A stretch of DNA of 64,000 nt from Trichoplax adhaerens (GCF_000150275.1 NW_002060971.1:303857-367856), one strand, 5' to 3'; positions 50,030 to 63,630 are shown, counted from the stretch's first letter. Translations and numbers: made by a program. The notes: generated from the letters alone by a model not told the origin.

Positions 50030-52149
50030 ATGTCTGTATTATCCAATCAAGGCGGTAAAAAACATTTTAACAGTAATCAGGGGTAAGTTTCGATTGATTT
50101 TTTACCACGATAAAATGGTAGTTACTCTTGTCGATTTTCATTAGGTTTTATTTTCATTTTCTTCATAATGAAGTGGATAAATTTTTTCCCAGTTCTATTA
50201 ATTGCCATACTGTAATTCGTCCTGTTAGTGACAGAAGATAGGATAATTTCTTACTCATCAATAAAATTCATTTTTACTATAACAACTAAATTACTCAGCA
50301 GTATCCACGTCTATTTGTTAATTGAAGAATTATTATAAATGAGATATAATTTAAGTACTGACCAATCCCACACTGTGATCCAAACGATAATGTTACTTAT
50401 ACTGTAGGCGATTTGGCCAACGCTATTTGATAGAGATCATGAAAATGCCATGTTGTAGACGTTATTAATTTGAATTGAAGTAGAATAATGGAAATTTTCA
50501 TGCCCTCAACTCATCGTCATCGTGACATCTTTTTAGCTGTAAGAATTGACCGTTGAAAAAAAATTTTATTTCTATCCTTGTTAGTCAATCATGGCGAATA
50601 TTTGGTGAAGACGAAGAAGGCCGAGAAAATATTCCCATTCAAACTCCTCAAAATGAAAATTTTAATACAGCTGATTCGACAGATGATGCTGCCTATGGGA
50701 AAGCTCGATCGTTGAAGCCAACCCCTCGTACATATAACATTTTGTATCATGGTGACGAGCCAAAAACTCAATCCCGTTCAGGGGCACCTTCAGCAGAGCC
50801 CATGAGAGCACCATCATCTGAACCCATGAAAGCACCTTCAGCCGAACCCATGAGAGCAGATAATCCACCAAGCAATTTTGTCAATCCAAAATTGCAATCG
50901 ATGAAGCCCACTCCTCGTACCTATAATATTTTATATCATGACGATAGCGAAGAAAATCCTACCCGTCAAATAAACTCCAAGCCTGCAACGAATCCAGTAG
51001 AAGCACCTCAACCAGCCACGGGTAGATTGCAATCGATGAAGCCAGCGCCGCGCGATTACAATATTTTATTTCACGTCGAAACAACACCCATGAATCCTTC
51101 AAGTGAAAATATAGAGAGTGCATCTGCTATGGATCAAAATGCAGCTATGGAAGGTGGTTCAATTTACAACGATTCTATGCCGCAGCAATGTAATTTATTT
51201 GATTGGACACTTTTTTAAATATAAATTGCTATATGCAATGTTTAAGTTGATTGATCTTTTGTTTGATTATTCAATCGTGGCGTAAAAGTCTAGAAGTTAA
51301 TATCTTATAGAGTCGATTTTGTTTTACAGTATTTGTTGTACCAGTGGTTTATGGGTTCGATATTACGATTGACTCTGTTGACCATCATGACTGTTTGTCA
51401 TTCTTTTAGATGCCACTCAAGTTCCAAATGCACAGGAAGAAAATTTTTCAGTAGAACAGCCCGATGTGGAGCTACCCCTTGCAGAAAGATCATCGTCTAT
51501 AAATGATTTTCGTGATCCGATTTCCATTAATGATGAATTAACAGCTCGACAAACACCTAAAAAAACTGGAAAGCTATGCGGATATAATCAAGGGCCAGCC
51601 ACTATGGGAATAGGTAAAATTGTTGATTAATCCATTTACATACTATACGAGTATACCGTATAAATATGTATATGGACAACCAATCTGATCTTCTCTCGAT
51701 AGATCTATGTATAGTGTTTAGTTGGAACTTCAATTTGTGTGATCATTCCATTGGTACTTATGACTGATTTTTGATTATTATTATTATTGAAAATTTTTGA
51801 ATACAGTGCCAGTAACCAATATATCGAATAGGAGAAATTCTGCTGAAGGTCGAAAGTTGTTGGAGAAAATCTCTTTTGAACATAACATGGATTCACGTCA
51901 GGAACCAATGCATTCAGAAAGGGGAAAGGTAAACAAATAATACCATTTGCCTTGTTATGAATGCGTTCTCAGTTCCAAATTGAATAGCCATGATGTCCAT
52001 GATGATACTATCTAAAGTTTGCATATGCTTGTGTACGAATAGTAACGTCTATATCGAATCTATAGCGCCACGGATGCTTTGTATGGGACGATACATCTAA
52101 TCAACAAAGCAGAGAATCGCCAAGGCCGACAAGTGCACGCATTAGATAA
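50030..52149 (+). CDS. Protein with three KPTPRTYNILYH-type repeats, function unknown, multi-exon
   Basis: Exon 1 starts at ATG 50030 (MSVLSNQGGKKHFNSNQ) and splices in phase to about 50585 (QSWRIFGEDEEG). The large exon to about 51219 is acidic, proline-rich and probably disordered. It carries three copies of a motif: KPTPRTYNILYHGDE (about 50716), MKPTPRTYNILYHDD (about 50901) and MKPAPRDYNILFHVE (about 51036). Between the first two lies a run of SAEPMRAP-like units. Later exons give SSSINDFRDPISINDELTAR (about 51495), RRNSAEGRKLLEKISFEH (about 51832) and, joined in phase at 52065, HGCFVWDDTSNQQSRESP with end PTSARIR, TAA. The donor closing the large exon is not settled. The repeats suggest short linear binding motifs. 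I do not recognise the family. Confidence 0.7.
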
Positions 52150-53221
52150 GAGTGGAAAATTGCCATGCAAATTGTATGATATAGTAGTTCTAATTCTAAT
52201 TATTGCTGTAAAAGCAATGGCTCTTAATTTGACCCAGTGTTAGGTAAATAACTAAATATCAATTATGTTCTAATATTTTCACTTATTATTTGAAAGTATT
52301 TACTAATTCAGTAAGATAGTGTGTTGATTGATTTGAAAAGCAACGTATGCCATTGCATTGTGTTGATGACAATAATCAACATACACTATAGCACATATGA
52401 GCATAACTTTAAAATAATTACTTTTTTGTTGCTTTTTGGCATCTATGAAGTAATCGTTGCTAATAGATGTATGTTAGGCTTGTAAAAATTGGCAATTGGT
52501 GTAGTTCAATACGGGATCAATATTTTAAGTAGTAACATCCTTTGTAGAAATTTGTAAACGTTTTAACAGCAGATTGTATTCTATGCTAACATTCACTCTT
52601 GGTTATGACAAAAAGTAACAATATTATCGGTAATTTATCGATTAAATTATGGAATACAAATCTTCTAATAGTTCACATTTATGCGTAGAGAATAGATTTG
52701 CGACCATAATCCAATTCGAATCTCTTTTGGTTTGTTGTATGATATTCGATTCAGAAGTGGTTTCAAAATAAAAAATAATAGCTTTAAAATGGGTTTTAGC
52801 GTCGTTCTTGGCATGCCATACTTACATAGGATAGTTAATAAAGCAATTTGTAACGTTGAAGCAGTAAACAATCAAATATAGGCACGTTTATTCATGACTT
52901 CTGACATTCGATTTAACAAGTACCAAAGTTAATCTAAAACATCGATGGAAATCGGCTACGTGATAACAGTTGATTTATAACTAAATTAAAATTTAGTATA
53001 GTAGTCATTAAAGAAGTAGATCGAGAATTTCAATGAACTGTACATCGTAGTAGTACATACGTAAGATAGGATAAACTGATTTAAAAATTTTTTTTATACT
53101 ATATAAATAGTGTCTTGTGGATCATACACCATTTTCTAACCGCAATTCATGATACTTGCTAAGTCTGTTCATAAAAGAATACAGTAGAGCATTAATAGAA
53201 GTAGACGGAAATGATTGAACT
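52150..53221. other. Convergent spacer
   Basis: AT-rich DNA between the 3' ends of the motif-repeat gene (+) and EIF3K (-). No exon or RNA gene seen. Confidence 0.55.
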
Positions 53222-55696
53222 TTAGCCGTATTCATACTGTACAAGCAGATTATCCATGATACAAGTTGAAAGACTAACTATAATAGACTTACTATCGATC
53301 TCGAATTTGAAGGACATATTCTTTGAATTCGAGTTCAGTTCTTGATTACTGAGAAAGATTTTGTTGTTATCGACTCTTTGCCAGTTTTTTGCACTGATGA
53401 TTGCATTCAATTCCGTTTCTATCAAAAGTCCATTATTTAGTCAATGTTGAAGAAGAGATGTCTATGATTAAGCTAAAAAGTGCATGTTACCATTTACATC
53501 ACCCAATAATTTGGCAACTAGTGACGCTTCAATCGTCTGATAGGTGATATTCAAAACGTAGCAGATAACTATTAAAATAGGAGAAATCAATTATTGAATA
53601 TCAGTTACGGCATAACGCCAGTTAATGCATAGTAAAACTTGGAAATGGTAGTGCAATGTTGCAATACAATCAATATTAATTGAAATAAGAGTCTATATCG
53701 TACAATCTCGAATGGATTCTTCAAATCCGTTGACTGTGGAACTCAAGTCTTTATTTTGTGCTAGCTCTTCCTATTGAAAGGAACGTACAAATTGAATACT
53801 AAAGGGGATTCATAATTATTCTAATTTCCTAAAATAGCAGTTGTAACTACTTACCCAAAAAGTTATAAAGTTACATGTTTCCAGAAGTTCACCAAGATAG
53901 AATATCCGCGATATTTGCTCGTCTTCCTCCTAAAGTAGAGTTAAGGATGATTCTTTGTCGTGAATAAACAATCATCATCAACATAATCAACAGAGAATGA
54001 TGATTGGAGACTTTATCTACTGTACAGGAAATATGAAATTGTTGGAAAAGGATACATGGCTTTCTACCATTAGACATCGACAAAGGGAGAAATCGTTGGA
54101 TGGTAGATTGGTTAAGGCTTTCAATAGTATTAGACTAACAATGTTGGATTGAAATAACGAAGGATTGAATTGGTAGCTAAAGGGAAAGAAGGCATACATA
54201 GCATGAAGATAGCATTAGTACGTGTTTATTTTTACCCAATTTGAAGTCTGTATGAAGGTTGACAATAATGTCATTGGTGCTTACAGTTTAAGTACAGCCA
54301 GGTTTGCTTCCACATCGTAAGTACCTTCTTGAGCCTGTAAATACACAATTACATTCCAATGATTAGTACTGACGTTGAACAGTAGTAGTAGCACTGTCTA
54401 CAGCTGCAGAGACGAGTTGATTGAATCGAATTGGATGTCCATGACATGTATTGAGTTTGAAGAATTTGACTTTACCAACCTGCTGCTCAACGTATGCATG
54501 TAAGACTGTCAAGTTTTCTGGATTATACCTATCAATTTGGCGAAAGATAAAAAAAGCAACATCAAGTTTTACTTCGGGATATCCATAATGGCAGAAATGC
54601 CGTGTGATGCAACTATTTTGTGATGGATAGTAGAGAGAATGATGCTATTGAACGAAATCCGTACGTTCATTCATTACTTTGTCCGTAGCGTAGCCGTGTT
54701 ATGGCATTTATGTGGCGTTTTAATGATGCTTCTACTAATGTATCTGGATGTGATGGAGTCTATTGACCAATTACGATAGCGTAGAGTGATTCATGTTCAA
54801 CTTATTTTGATAGCGTATCGTTGTTGGTGTTTGTCAATTTTAGCGTGCAACAGCGGTACGCAATCGAAGGTGCGAATAATAAATTTTGAGCATGTTCTTG
54901 TCATTGGAATGATTTGAAGGCCTTAGGTATCCAACATCGCTGATAAATAAGTCATTCCAATAGAATGTACTATTTTTTTTCAACCCAAGTCATGTATAGC
55001 TTAGCGTTGAACAAGGTGATGAAAGCATTTGGATGGTGGTTGTAATACTGTTATCAAGTGTCATGACAGATGAATGGATCGCCTTTCCCATGCAGTGATC
55101 GATCGATCGATCTCCTCTATCCTCCAGTACAAAATTGGATNNNNNNNNNNNNNNNNNNNNNNNNNNNNNNNNNNNNNNNNNNNNNNNNNNNNNNNNNNNN
55201 NNNNNNNNNNNNNNNNNNNNNNNNNNNNNNNNNNNNNNNNNNNNNNNNNNNNNNNNNNNNNNNNNNNNNNNNNNNNNNNNNNNNNNNNNNNNNNNNNNNN
55301 NNNNNNNNNNNNNNNGGAAAGGCTGCTAGCCATTGATCACCTGGGTGATGGTATGGAAGCGATCGATTTTAGCTGTCATGCAAGTTCATCTTGATAAGAG
55401 AGAAATACTTTCCACCATCTTGACGATAGTAGCGTTAATAAGACTACCGTCGACAACATGGACTAAAGCCATGACTGGGGAGGGCATGTGGACACGACGG
55501 CCATTGGCGATGACATGGTCCACCGCTATAGTAGTCAATTCTTGAAAGTTATGATCATTTTATATTGCATTGAATGGATTGAAATCCACTGCAGTTTAGG
55601 CTAGACAGAATGGTTGCAAGGATAGCAAAGATGAGGCAATAATTACCTATTAATACCCACGAGAAGGTTATGGACATTTTCTTTGGCGGTATCCAT
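53222..55696 (-). CDS. EIF3K: Translation initiation factor eIF3 subunit K, multi-exon
   Basis: A small non-core subunit of eIF3, which helps load mRNA on the 40S ribosome. Exon 1 (55696-55647) starts in AACCATGGAT context and encodes MDTAKENVHNLLVGIN. It joins in phase across a 1.1-kb intron to exon 2 (54528-54480), giving NRYNPENLTVLHAYVEQQ, a clear eIF3k signature. Exon 3 (from 54334) gives EGTYDVEANLAVLKL; exon 4 (54176-54068) gives YQFNPSLFQSN and LLKALTNLPSNDFSLCRCLM; later exons give ISRIFYLGELLETCNF (about 53.9 kb), NGFEESIRD (about 53.72 kb), TIEASLVAKLLGDVN (about 53.53 kb) and NWQRVDNNKIFLSNQE (about 53.35 kb). Order and content follow the family from end to end. The stop at 53222 is provisional because a GTAAGT donor lies about 90 bases before it. 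Intron 1 contains the assembly gap. Confidence 0.92.
55141..55315. other. Assembly gap (175 N)
   Basis: A run of N inside EIF3K intron 1. The left flank has a GATCGATCGATCGATC repeat, which may be why assembly failed. All frames crossing it are artefacts. Confidence 0.98.
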
Positions 55697-56014
55697 GGTT
55701 AGCGAGGATGGTCACTGATTGCCTGGCTGTGTCGATTGACTACAGTGGACAGTATGAGACTGGCTGTGGTGAGAGGCGAAGCGACACAACTGCATGTGTT
55801 CTGCTGTACGACAGCCCAAAGTTGAAACGCTACGCGTCAAGCGCTGTCGCGTCACGGGCTTGCAGCGATACAGTAGCACACGATGACACAGTCGTGTGCT
55901 AGCCAACACCTGCAGTGTCCAAGCAAAAGCATCCCAGACACTACTACAGAACAAGTGTAGAAGGGTAAAAGAAAGAAAAAAAGCCAACCTACCGCAGATG
56001 CAGTTCCAATGTAC

Positions 56015-56540
56015 ACTACTGTACAGTATGCATGGCTAGAGTAGTTGCTACTGTAGCCTACAGTGTACTGTACTGTACACTAGCACGTGCACGCCTGGGA
56101 CCGTACTGTATTGTCCACTACTAAGAGAAGCGAGATACAGTACTAGGTATTGTAAGAGCAGTGAAGATTCTGATACTGCACACTGTACACTGTGCTGTAC
56201 AATTTGAAAATGATACTACATGTACTCTACTGTAGGCTTGTATGGAGCACTGCTGTACCCTACTGACACATGTACTGTAGAGTCAGAAGAACTGAACCGG
56301 ACCGGACCGGATGGGATCGCATACCAAATGCAATTTTCGCCGATTTTGCAATCCTACAGTACTTACTGTACTGTACAGTACAGTACATACCGTACAGTAC
56401 ATACTGTAGTCCTGACTAAGTGACACTCTTCTTTTCACTAAGCGATCGTTTTTCGTTGAAATGTGACTCAATCTACAGTACCATACTGTACAGTGTACAG
56501 TATGAAAATTCGACTATGGTACTGTACAGTCTAGATTTAC
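56015..56540. repeat. Largest GTACTGTAC palindrome cluster
   Basis: Blocks such as TACAGTGTACTGTACTGTAC (about 56060), CACTGTACACTGTGCTGTAC (about 56180), TACTGTACTGTACAGTACAG (about 56366) and GTACTGTACAGT (about 56519) follow one another over about 500 bases. Most can pair with themselves or with a neighbour. Confidence 0.85.
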
Positions 56541-57460
56541 AGTACTGCACCCACAACTCTGATCATACGAATCTGATGATTTAATTTCGATGGCTGCACT
56601 TCCTTCATAAATCAATGTGGTATTCCGTTGCTGTAGAATAATAATATTTATTGATACAGTACCCGTAGAAGGATAACTCCACTAATCGGCATTGCTGAGT
56701 TATTAGGCTACAACGGCATAAAACATTGACCTAGTTTGGGCTTGACTGAACTGGCCTAATTTTATTTTTTTTTTGACGGTGCCATCCAAATGAATCAGAT
56801 GTTGTACATCAAGTTTATAGGACAGCTAGAACAACTAGATGGAAGGTGGAGCGGGCTTCTGCTCAAGTGCTCACTCGACAACCGAGTCTTGTATCCACTC
56901 AGCAATGTTATTTTCCTATCAGATATTGTCATCAAAGTAGAAATGAAATGCATGCCTATCTCGACAATCATTTTGACTCCTACAGTTCACTGAATGAGCA
57001 GTAAATGTGTGTGCAAAGTGAATTTAGGATCACAAATGTTCTAAAATACACAAAAATGGAAAACAAATTTTGTCTTTACATGAATATTTTATTACGGATA
57101 TTACGCCAAACATACAGTAATTCTATCGATCCATTTCCAAAAAAATCAGTTCAAAATACTCCATGTCGGTATAAACTCCTGTCTTTGCACGTTAGTTTTA
57201 AAGCGACATGAAAGACCTGCAGTGTGCAAGTCAGTAAAAAGAGCCATTTTGTTTTGAAGTATAAATACTGACTCTTGGCTCATGACACCGGAATGACATG
57301 TCAACAACGTTGTCTCACCAATAGACTACGCCATACTCAATACGAAATGGTGTACCCAGCTCAGTTCGTCAACGATCGGCAAAGTGGAGCCCGGCCAATG
57401 TTGACAGTCTAGAAATCCATCAATGATGGATTCAAAGTCAAGTTGGTCTCCTTCTCGACA

Positions 57461-57670
57461 TCAATCTGCACCAGCATCAATATGATCGATTGTCATGACT
57501 GTCTTGTCAACATTTTCATACTGAGATGGAATTTTGCATTCTTGCAAATAGCTTCCCAACATGATTGAATGAATCGGTGGTGATCGCTCTTCGTAGGACA
57601 TTGGATCATTTCCATGTTGTTGTCTGTGATTGGCCAGCATGCTCAGTACAAAATAAGTTGCTATGATCAA
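57461..57670 (-). other. Unassigned 69-codon open frame
   Basis: A minus-strand frame containing NHRQQHGNDPMSYEERSPP and SYLQECKIPSQYENVDKT. Its composition is protein-like and polar. It may be an exon, since a further fragment follows downstream on the same strand (EKETNLTLNPSLMDF, about 57400). No family recognised. Confidence 0.2.
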
Positions 57671-58305
57671 TTAATTTTAATAAGATGAATAACATCTTCC
57701 GTAGTGAGGGCAGTGGCTAATTTGGTACTCTTTCCTCGACTGCAATCCATTCATCATACCTCTATCACGGTCGATAGTATGGGCTTGTAAATCATTCGTT
57801 GACGATTTCCATTTATGATTGCATAGAGTTGCAAAGTATTACGTAACGCCCATTGGTGATCGAGTTGTGTCTCGAAACAGCCATCATGTTGATACTGTCA
57901 TAGGCGATTCTTTCTCCTACTGCAACCTACTATACTGTAAAGCGGAACAAGTTCTGCTCCAAGATGATGCAATCGAGGAGCAAGAGCTTTGTTTTGTCCA
58001 ACCCCTTTTAGTCTTGAAGGCAATATTGATTTCCCACTCCAGGTAGCTTGCAACGCCAACGCTTTCAAGCTTAAAGGCTGCTGATTGCAACATTGGTGGG
58101 CATCCATTGCAATCCAACATTACAGATAGAAAGGTAAACTATTGAATAAGGACGATTCATTTCTTAAGGCAGAACTACTCAAATCTGATCGACAGCAGTG
58201 TAAACAAGGCGGCTTACGATCATCGTGTCGATAACGTATAATCATCTATCTTTCGAGCAATGATGGATGCGTCGATAAGTTCAAGAGACATTAGGATTGT
58301 AGCCA

Positions 58306-58677
58306 ATGGCTTTTTATAACCCTTTAGGCTCACAATCGATCAATTCCAAAGTTTGCATTCTTAAAATGGAGCAAATGGCCAAGGTGACACCTTTCATCCT
58401 ACCAGCCATCATCCACGATGACTTAGCACGACAGACTATGCCGGTTTCTAGTACTATCGTACTTTATGTTACAACTCCTATCAACTACAATCACGATAAT
58501 AATGTCGATATCTCATCATATCGAGCTGTTGGCAAGTATCCGTTTCACATCTTGACCTTATCATCATCATCGATAGCTATATACAGTAGAAGAGCTTATC
58601 GTGTGATCGCTTTATCCATCGCCACGTACAAAAGACGACGATTTAATGAATACCTTGCTAACTGGCAATCGCCATGA
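58306..58677 (+). other. Unassigned 123-codon open frame
   Basis: One of the longest uninterrupted frames in the window (starts MAFYNPLGSQSINSK, ends EYLANWQSP). It has no signal peptide, repeat or motif that I recognise. The frame is long for AT-rich DNA, yet it has no clear neighbouring exons. It could be a single-exon gene, a relic or chance. Confidence 0.3.
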
Positions 58678-60271
58678 ACCTAAAAGTTCTCGGATTGATG
58701 CATTGACGAATTACAATTCGTCAATGAACTTGGAGGAACAAAATGCTTCATGGTTGTCATTCTCTCCAACCATGAACTAGTTATAACATCATATCAACTC
58801 TTGGTCCAGTAGGATCACAAACTCTTGCAATGGCCGGGAATGTTGATCCCATGATACAGTATTATGCTTGTTCAAGGGCTTAGATAAAACTATATAAATT
58901 GATTTTATCGATATGGATCTACTTATTCCTTGTGTTAACACCACAGTTTCATGCTTAACGCGACAGACTGCGGATTAAAAATGAAACTACAGTACTTGCA
59001 CAAACACGCTAGCTAATGAAAGCTTAATCCCGTGTTGCTTATAATCATACCAACTTTCCACCTTTCCATTATAAATATCAAACCATATACGATCAACATT
59101 TCTTTGCAATGAACTGATTGGCAGCTTTCACTTGAATTTTCTTCTCCGATATGCCGTGTAGAGGCAGTCAACAACCAGGCTATCACTGACAAATCGAATT
59201 CTTATCATAACTGCACTGTACATACGAATATTTATCCACGCCGGTAAATTGGCTAAAATCTCTTCTCTACACGTAGATAGCTTCTATTAGATTATCCCAG
59301 TTTGATCGTATGCTTTACGTAAATTTCAGTCGCGCATTGACATCAAGCGTATTGCTTGATTGATTAAAATAGGATGACATACTGTGTAAGTGTATATAGA
59401 ATCACCATACTTTGCTAGAATTGTTTTTTCCTATGCAAATAGCGTAGCATATTCCATAGGTGAATGATGGCCTGAGATGCAAATATTGCAAATTTAATGA
59501 CTACATTACTTAATTATTCCTGAATTCAATAGCACGCGTTCCTTACGGAGTACTGATCTCAGCTGAATAATCGCTTTTGTTTTACCTGACTCTAAAACAG
59601 ATCTTTTGCACATTCTTAATTTACTATTAATTGTGAATGAGATCGGTAAGCATCGTACACGTACATTAAAGTAGCAAAGATGCCAATTTGTAGTAAGATT
59701 AAAACAGATAGTGATGGACTGTCAGAGATCTGCTGACATGAAAATGATTCTACTAAAACATTCATGGTGAAAAATTTTCTTCCCCTTTTAATCAATCGCT
59801 TGCAGTATGTTTCAAGTTAGCAATAAATGCAATATTGCATAGTATATTAGGCAAATGCAGTGTAAGGCACTTTTACATGAGCGGCAAGAAATCAACTGTG
59901 AGAAGAATAAATTAAAGTAAACATGTCTTTAGGGCGTAAACATTATATGCTGTGTACGCATGTAGTTCAGTACTGTGCATTGAATGTACAATAGTTTATA
60001 TATTAATGATTATGTTATTATACATTATATTGACTTAAACTTCTCACCTGCAATACTTTACTAATAGTATTTGCAAGTGATCCATCATTATATTCGGTCG
60101 AGTTTGCTAACTGACGATCTGAATACACATGCACATGTAGGAAGTTTTATACTACGCATTAATGTCTTAATGCAAACAGATCGTCTGCCATAGGAGAATG
60201 GAATTTGTAACAAAAATGAAACTATTGTCATTATCGGATGATGATCAATTTTAACTTTATTTAGCTAAATT

Positions 60272-63200
60272 ATGGATTCCTGCAGTAAGATGCCGACTTT
60301 AAAGAAAACCCATTGGCAAGTTCCTGCTTCTGATTTCGCTCGCAAAACCTACAACCCGTTGGTTACTGCATTTATGAAGCATATAGATGCAGTTGCTGAA
60401 TGTGATAAACCTATGATTAGCGTCTCAGTAGGTCAGTAAAAGAATTCAATATGTTGATTTGCTAAACGTAATATTCGTCATGTATACCATAAAATGGCAA
60501 TACTTTCGGTCACTGTTTATAATTCGTAAGAGATTTTCAAAGCCCGCAGTATCTCTTAATAGAATCACCATTACGATATATCAATTAATTTTAAAGGTGA
60601 TCCTACGCTATTTGGTAATTTATTACCGCCATCATGCGTCGAGGAGAGCATAAGCAAGACTCTTAAAGATAAAAATGCTTTCACAAATCCCCCACCTGGA
60701 GGTTAGATACACATTATGTCATCCCAATTATTGACAGTTCTACTAGCTGTGTTCGCTTTATAAAATATACTGCTGTATTGCAAATATACGCAAGAAATTC
60801 TTATAAACTATTATTGAGCAGTTAATCTGGAATATTTAGGAATATTTTTTACAAATAGACATTAAATCGGAAATCTTAATTCATAGATATGGACCAGTAT
60901 ATATTGACAACCTTATAATCGATAATTATAGGATTTCAATTTGCTAGAGAAGCTATTGCTAAGTATGCATCTATACCTGGGGAATTGGAAGTTTCGTCGA
61001 AGGTAATCAATATAGAATAGTCCCATAAATGCTGTTATAATTTATTACATTATAAGGACCCATTCTGCTATACGCGTGTTTTATGCCAGTATCCCGTTCT
61101 TTGAGCGCGTGTGTTGGCAATAACTTGCTACTGTATATAATTACCATAGAGCTCTATTACGTCATAGCTAAAACTGTGCTTGTGTTTGATTGGAAAATAG
61201 TTGCACATTTGTGCTCTGTCTAGTCTAGAGATTTTGGAGCCATTATTTAGTGACCCACCTTATTTAATAGTACTGTATTATTTTGATTTAGAATGTGTAC
61301 ATAACTTCTGGGTGTTCAAGTGCTATTGAAATAGCTTTGCGTGTTTTAAGCGATGCCAATGATAACATATTAATCCCGTGCCCTGGTTTCACGCTTTATG
61401 GTGTACTTTCCAGACATCGTGATGTAGAAATTAGAGAATATAGACTACTGGTAATACTTAATACTGTGATACTCGGATTAATACATGTGATTAATTTAAA
61501 TTGATCCACATACAAAATCTAATTTAGATGTTGATAAAAATTTATTACGCTAACATTGGTATCTGTTCTGCTATAAACTTACAGTAGAACTTTTATTACA
61601 TTGTGAAGATGCAGTTCTAACTTTAATTGCTACATCGCTCCAGAAACAATTTAATCTATTAGCATCAATGACTCTGCATGCTTAAAATTGATAGACTGAT
61701 CAAAGTTATCAATCACAAAACTATCACTTATTCCTTCTTATCATGTCAGCAATTAGGAAATGCACCAATAGTAAAAGATATTTTATTAAAAGCCGTAGCA
61801 CAATGCTGCTATCAAGATATTTTAATTATTATCAAATACATTATTTTAGCCAGAACAATCATGGAATGTCGATTTAGACCATCTAGAGTCGTTAATTGAT
61901 GATCGAACAAAGCTTATTGTTGTTGTCAATCCGTCTAACCCATGCGGCTCTGTCTACTCTAAGGATCATCTTGAAGATATTATTAAAGGTACAATATTTA
62001 GCTTTAGTCAATATGCCAACATAAATTGTTAAAGGTCGAGGAATCACTTTTCTTTAATACATTTTTATCTTAATGTGTTCAAAATTACTCAAAATGATAT
62101 AGTGGCGGAGAAACATCGGATACCTATACTTGCTGACGAAATCTATGAATACATTGTAAGAAAATATATACTTCATGCAAGGTTTAAGTTATACTCGCAC
62201 ATGAAGACAGTAAATAACTTTACGAGTGTATAGCTCATTAATAATGGCAATTGTCCTCACAGCTAATGTAGAGCGTATAGTAATTAGTAACAGATTACAG
62301 GGTACAGCAATCGATAGGACAATTCTAAACCAATTTATCGCTTCGTCAGTCATTTCCAGAAAATCAGTTTTATCCTCTTGGTGCAGTTTCCAAAAGCGTT
62401 CCTATTCTAACATGCACAGGTTTAGCGAAAAGGTATCTACTCACATATCATGCTTGTGAATACTGGAAAGTTTATTATAACCTGATCATAAGAGAATTTT
62501 TTGGACGACAATAAAATAAAATTTTGCATTATTATTGATAAGAAACTGTATCTTATGCTCGTAGTCCTCACATATATTATATGCAGTACACAAGAAAATA
62601 ATATAAAATTTTTAAATTAGATTTAACGTGCCAGGATGGAGATGTGGTTGGCTAGTTGTTCATGACAGGAATGGCATCCTTGCTAAAGAAGTATGCAGCT
62701 ATTACTGATTTATGCTTGTTCATTACACGCTTAAAAATTTGTACTGAAAGGACATAAAGATTGATTCATGTTGCTTCTAATAGGTCATTCCTGGTATTGA
62801 GTCACTACTAGAAGATTTTTATTCTTGTTGTTCAATAATTCAAATTCTTTTACCGTCGTTACTTGTCCGAGTAACTGGCGATTATTTTAAGAAAACAATA
62901 TCTCTTGTTAAGGTTAAATTGCTATTGCCTTCGTACACTCGTTTGCATGTTTCAACATGAGTGGTATTTATTTAATCGATATCCTTTCTCCTATAGAAAA
63001 ATGCTAATCTATTATATGACGAATTAATTAAAATTGATGGTATAAAACCCATAATGCCTGGTGGATCCATGTATATGATGGTAATGTATCTGTCTTAGTG
63101 TACTGTACTGTCTATATAAAAATGTAATAGTGATCATAAAATGCAACTTGTCGATAAGCTGGTAACTGAAGATTGCTCACTTTACTCTGTATTTTGGCTT

Positions 63201-63630
63201 TATTTTATGTAAATGTATGCGTAGGTTGGTATTGATGTTGAAAAATTTAATGATATCGATGATGATGAAACCTGGTCATTGTTACTCATCAAAGAACAAG
63301 CTATGACAGTGATGCCTTGCTCAGTAAGTTGAAGATATTAGCAAGCTGGCCTTAAATCTATATTGTCTCGTTAAGAATAGAAAAGTTTTAACTGAACGAA
63401 TATTGCTACTTCAAGGAATATGACTCTATTTAATAGCTATTAAATGTAATCCAACATGACGTTGATTTCTAGATCTGTAATCATTTGTTTCTTAAGTATT
63501 TTTATTATTATCAATTTAGCCATTAGGTTGTCCAAACTTTGTTAGAATTTCACTGACGCCGCCTTATGAAACGATGCTGAATATATGTCAAAGATTGACG
63601 GAATTTTGCGTTAGCCATAAAAGAGCTTAA
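60272..63630 (+). CDS. TAT: Tyrosine aminotransferase, multi-exon
   Basis: PLP-dependent class I aminotransferase that converts tyrosine and 2-oxoglutarate to 4-hydroxyphenylpyruvate and glutamate, the first step of tyrosine breakdown. Exon 1 starts at ATG 60272 and includes [10 protein letters not shown] and KPMISVSVG. It joins to [11 protein letters not shown] (about 60597), then [14 protein letters not shown] (about 60932), [18 protein letters not shown] (about 61298), [33 protein letters not shown] (about 61915), [10 protein letters not shown] (about 62130), then GLAKR split by an intron and [15 protein letters not shown] (about 62630). The lysine of GLAKR is the expected Schiff-base residue, and [14 protein letters not shown] and PGWRCGW are family landmarks. 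The C-terminus has MPGGSMYMM and [13 protein letters not shown]. The TAA is at 63628-63630. All expected blocks are present in order, so this looks intact. Confidence 0.95.

Larger units (their letters stand above)
55697..60271. other. Divergent spacer with repeats and unassigned open frames
   Basis: This lies between the 5' ends of EIF3K (-) and tyrosine aminotransferase (+). 55.7-56.0 kb is locally GC-richer. A large GTAC palindrome cluster covers 56.0-56.55 kb. From 56.7 to 58.7 kb several open frames occur on both strands, the longest being 123 codons at 58306-58677 (+). 58.7-60.27 kb is plain AT-rich DNA. No family was recognised. Confidence 0.55.

Noticed and set aside
55061-55394. Open frames across the N run
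   Set aside because: The N positions translate to X and hide stops; these are gap artefacts.
55712-55987. 91-codon minus-strand frame with a hydrophobic start
   Set aside because: It overlaps a plus-strand frame in a local GC-rich patch upstream of EIF3K and shows no family; the hydrophobic start alone is not enough.
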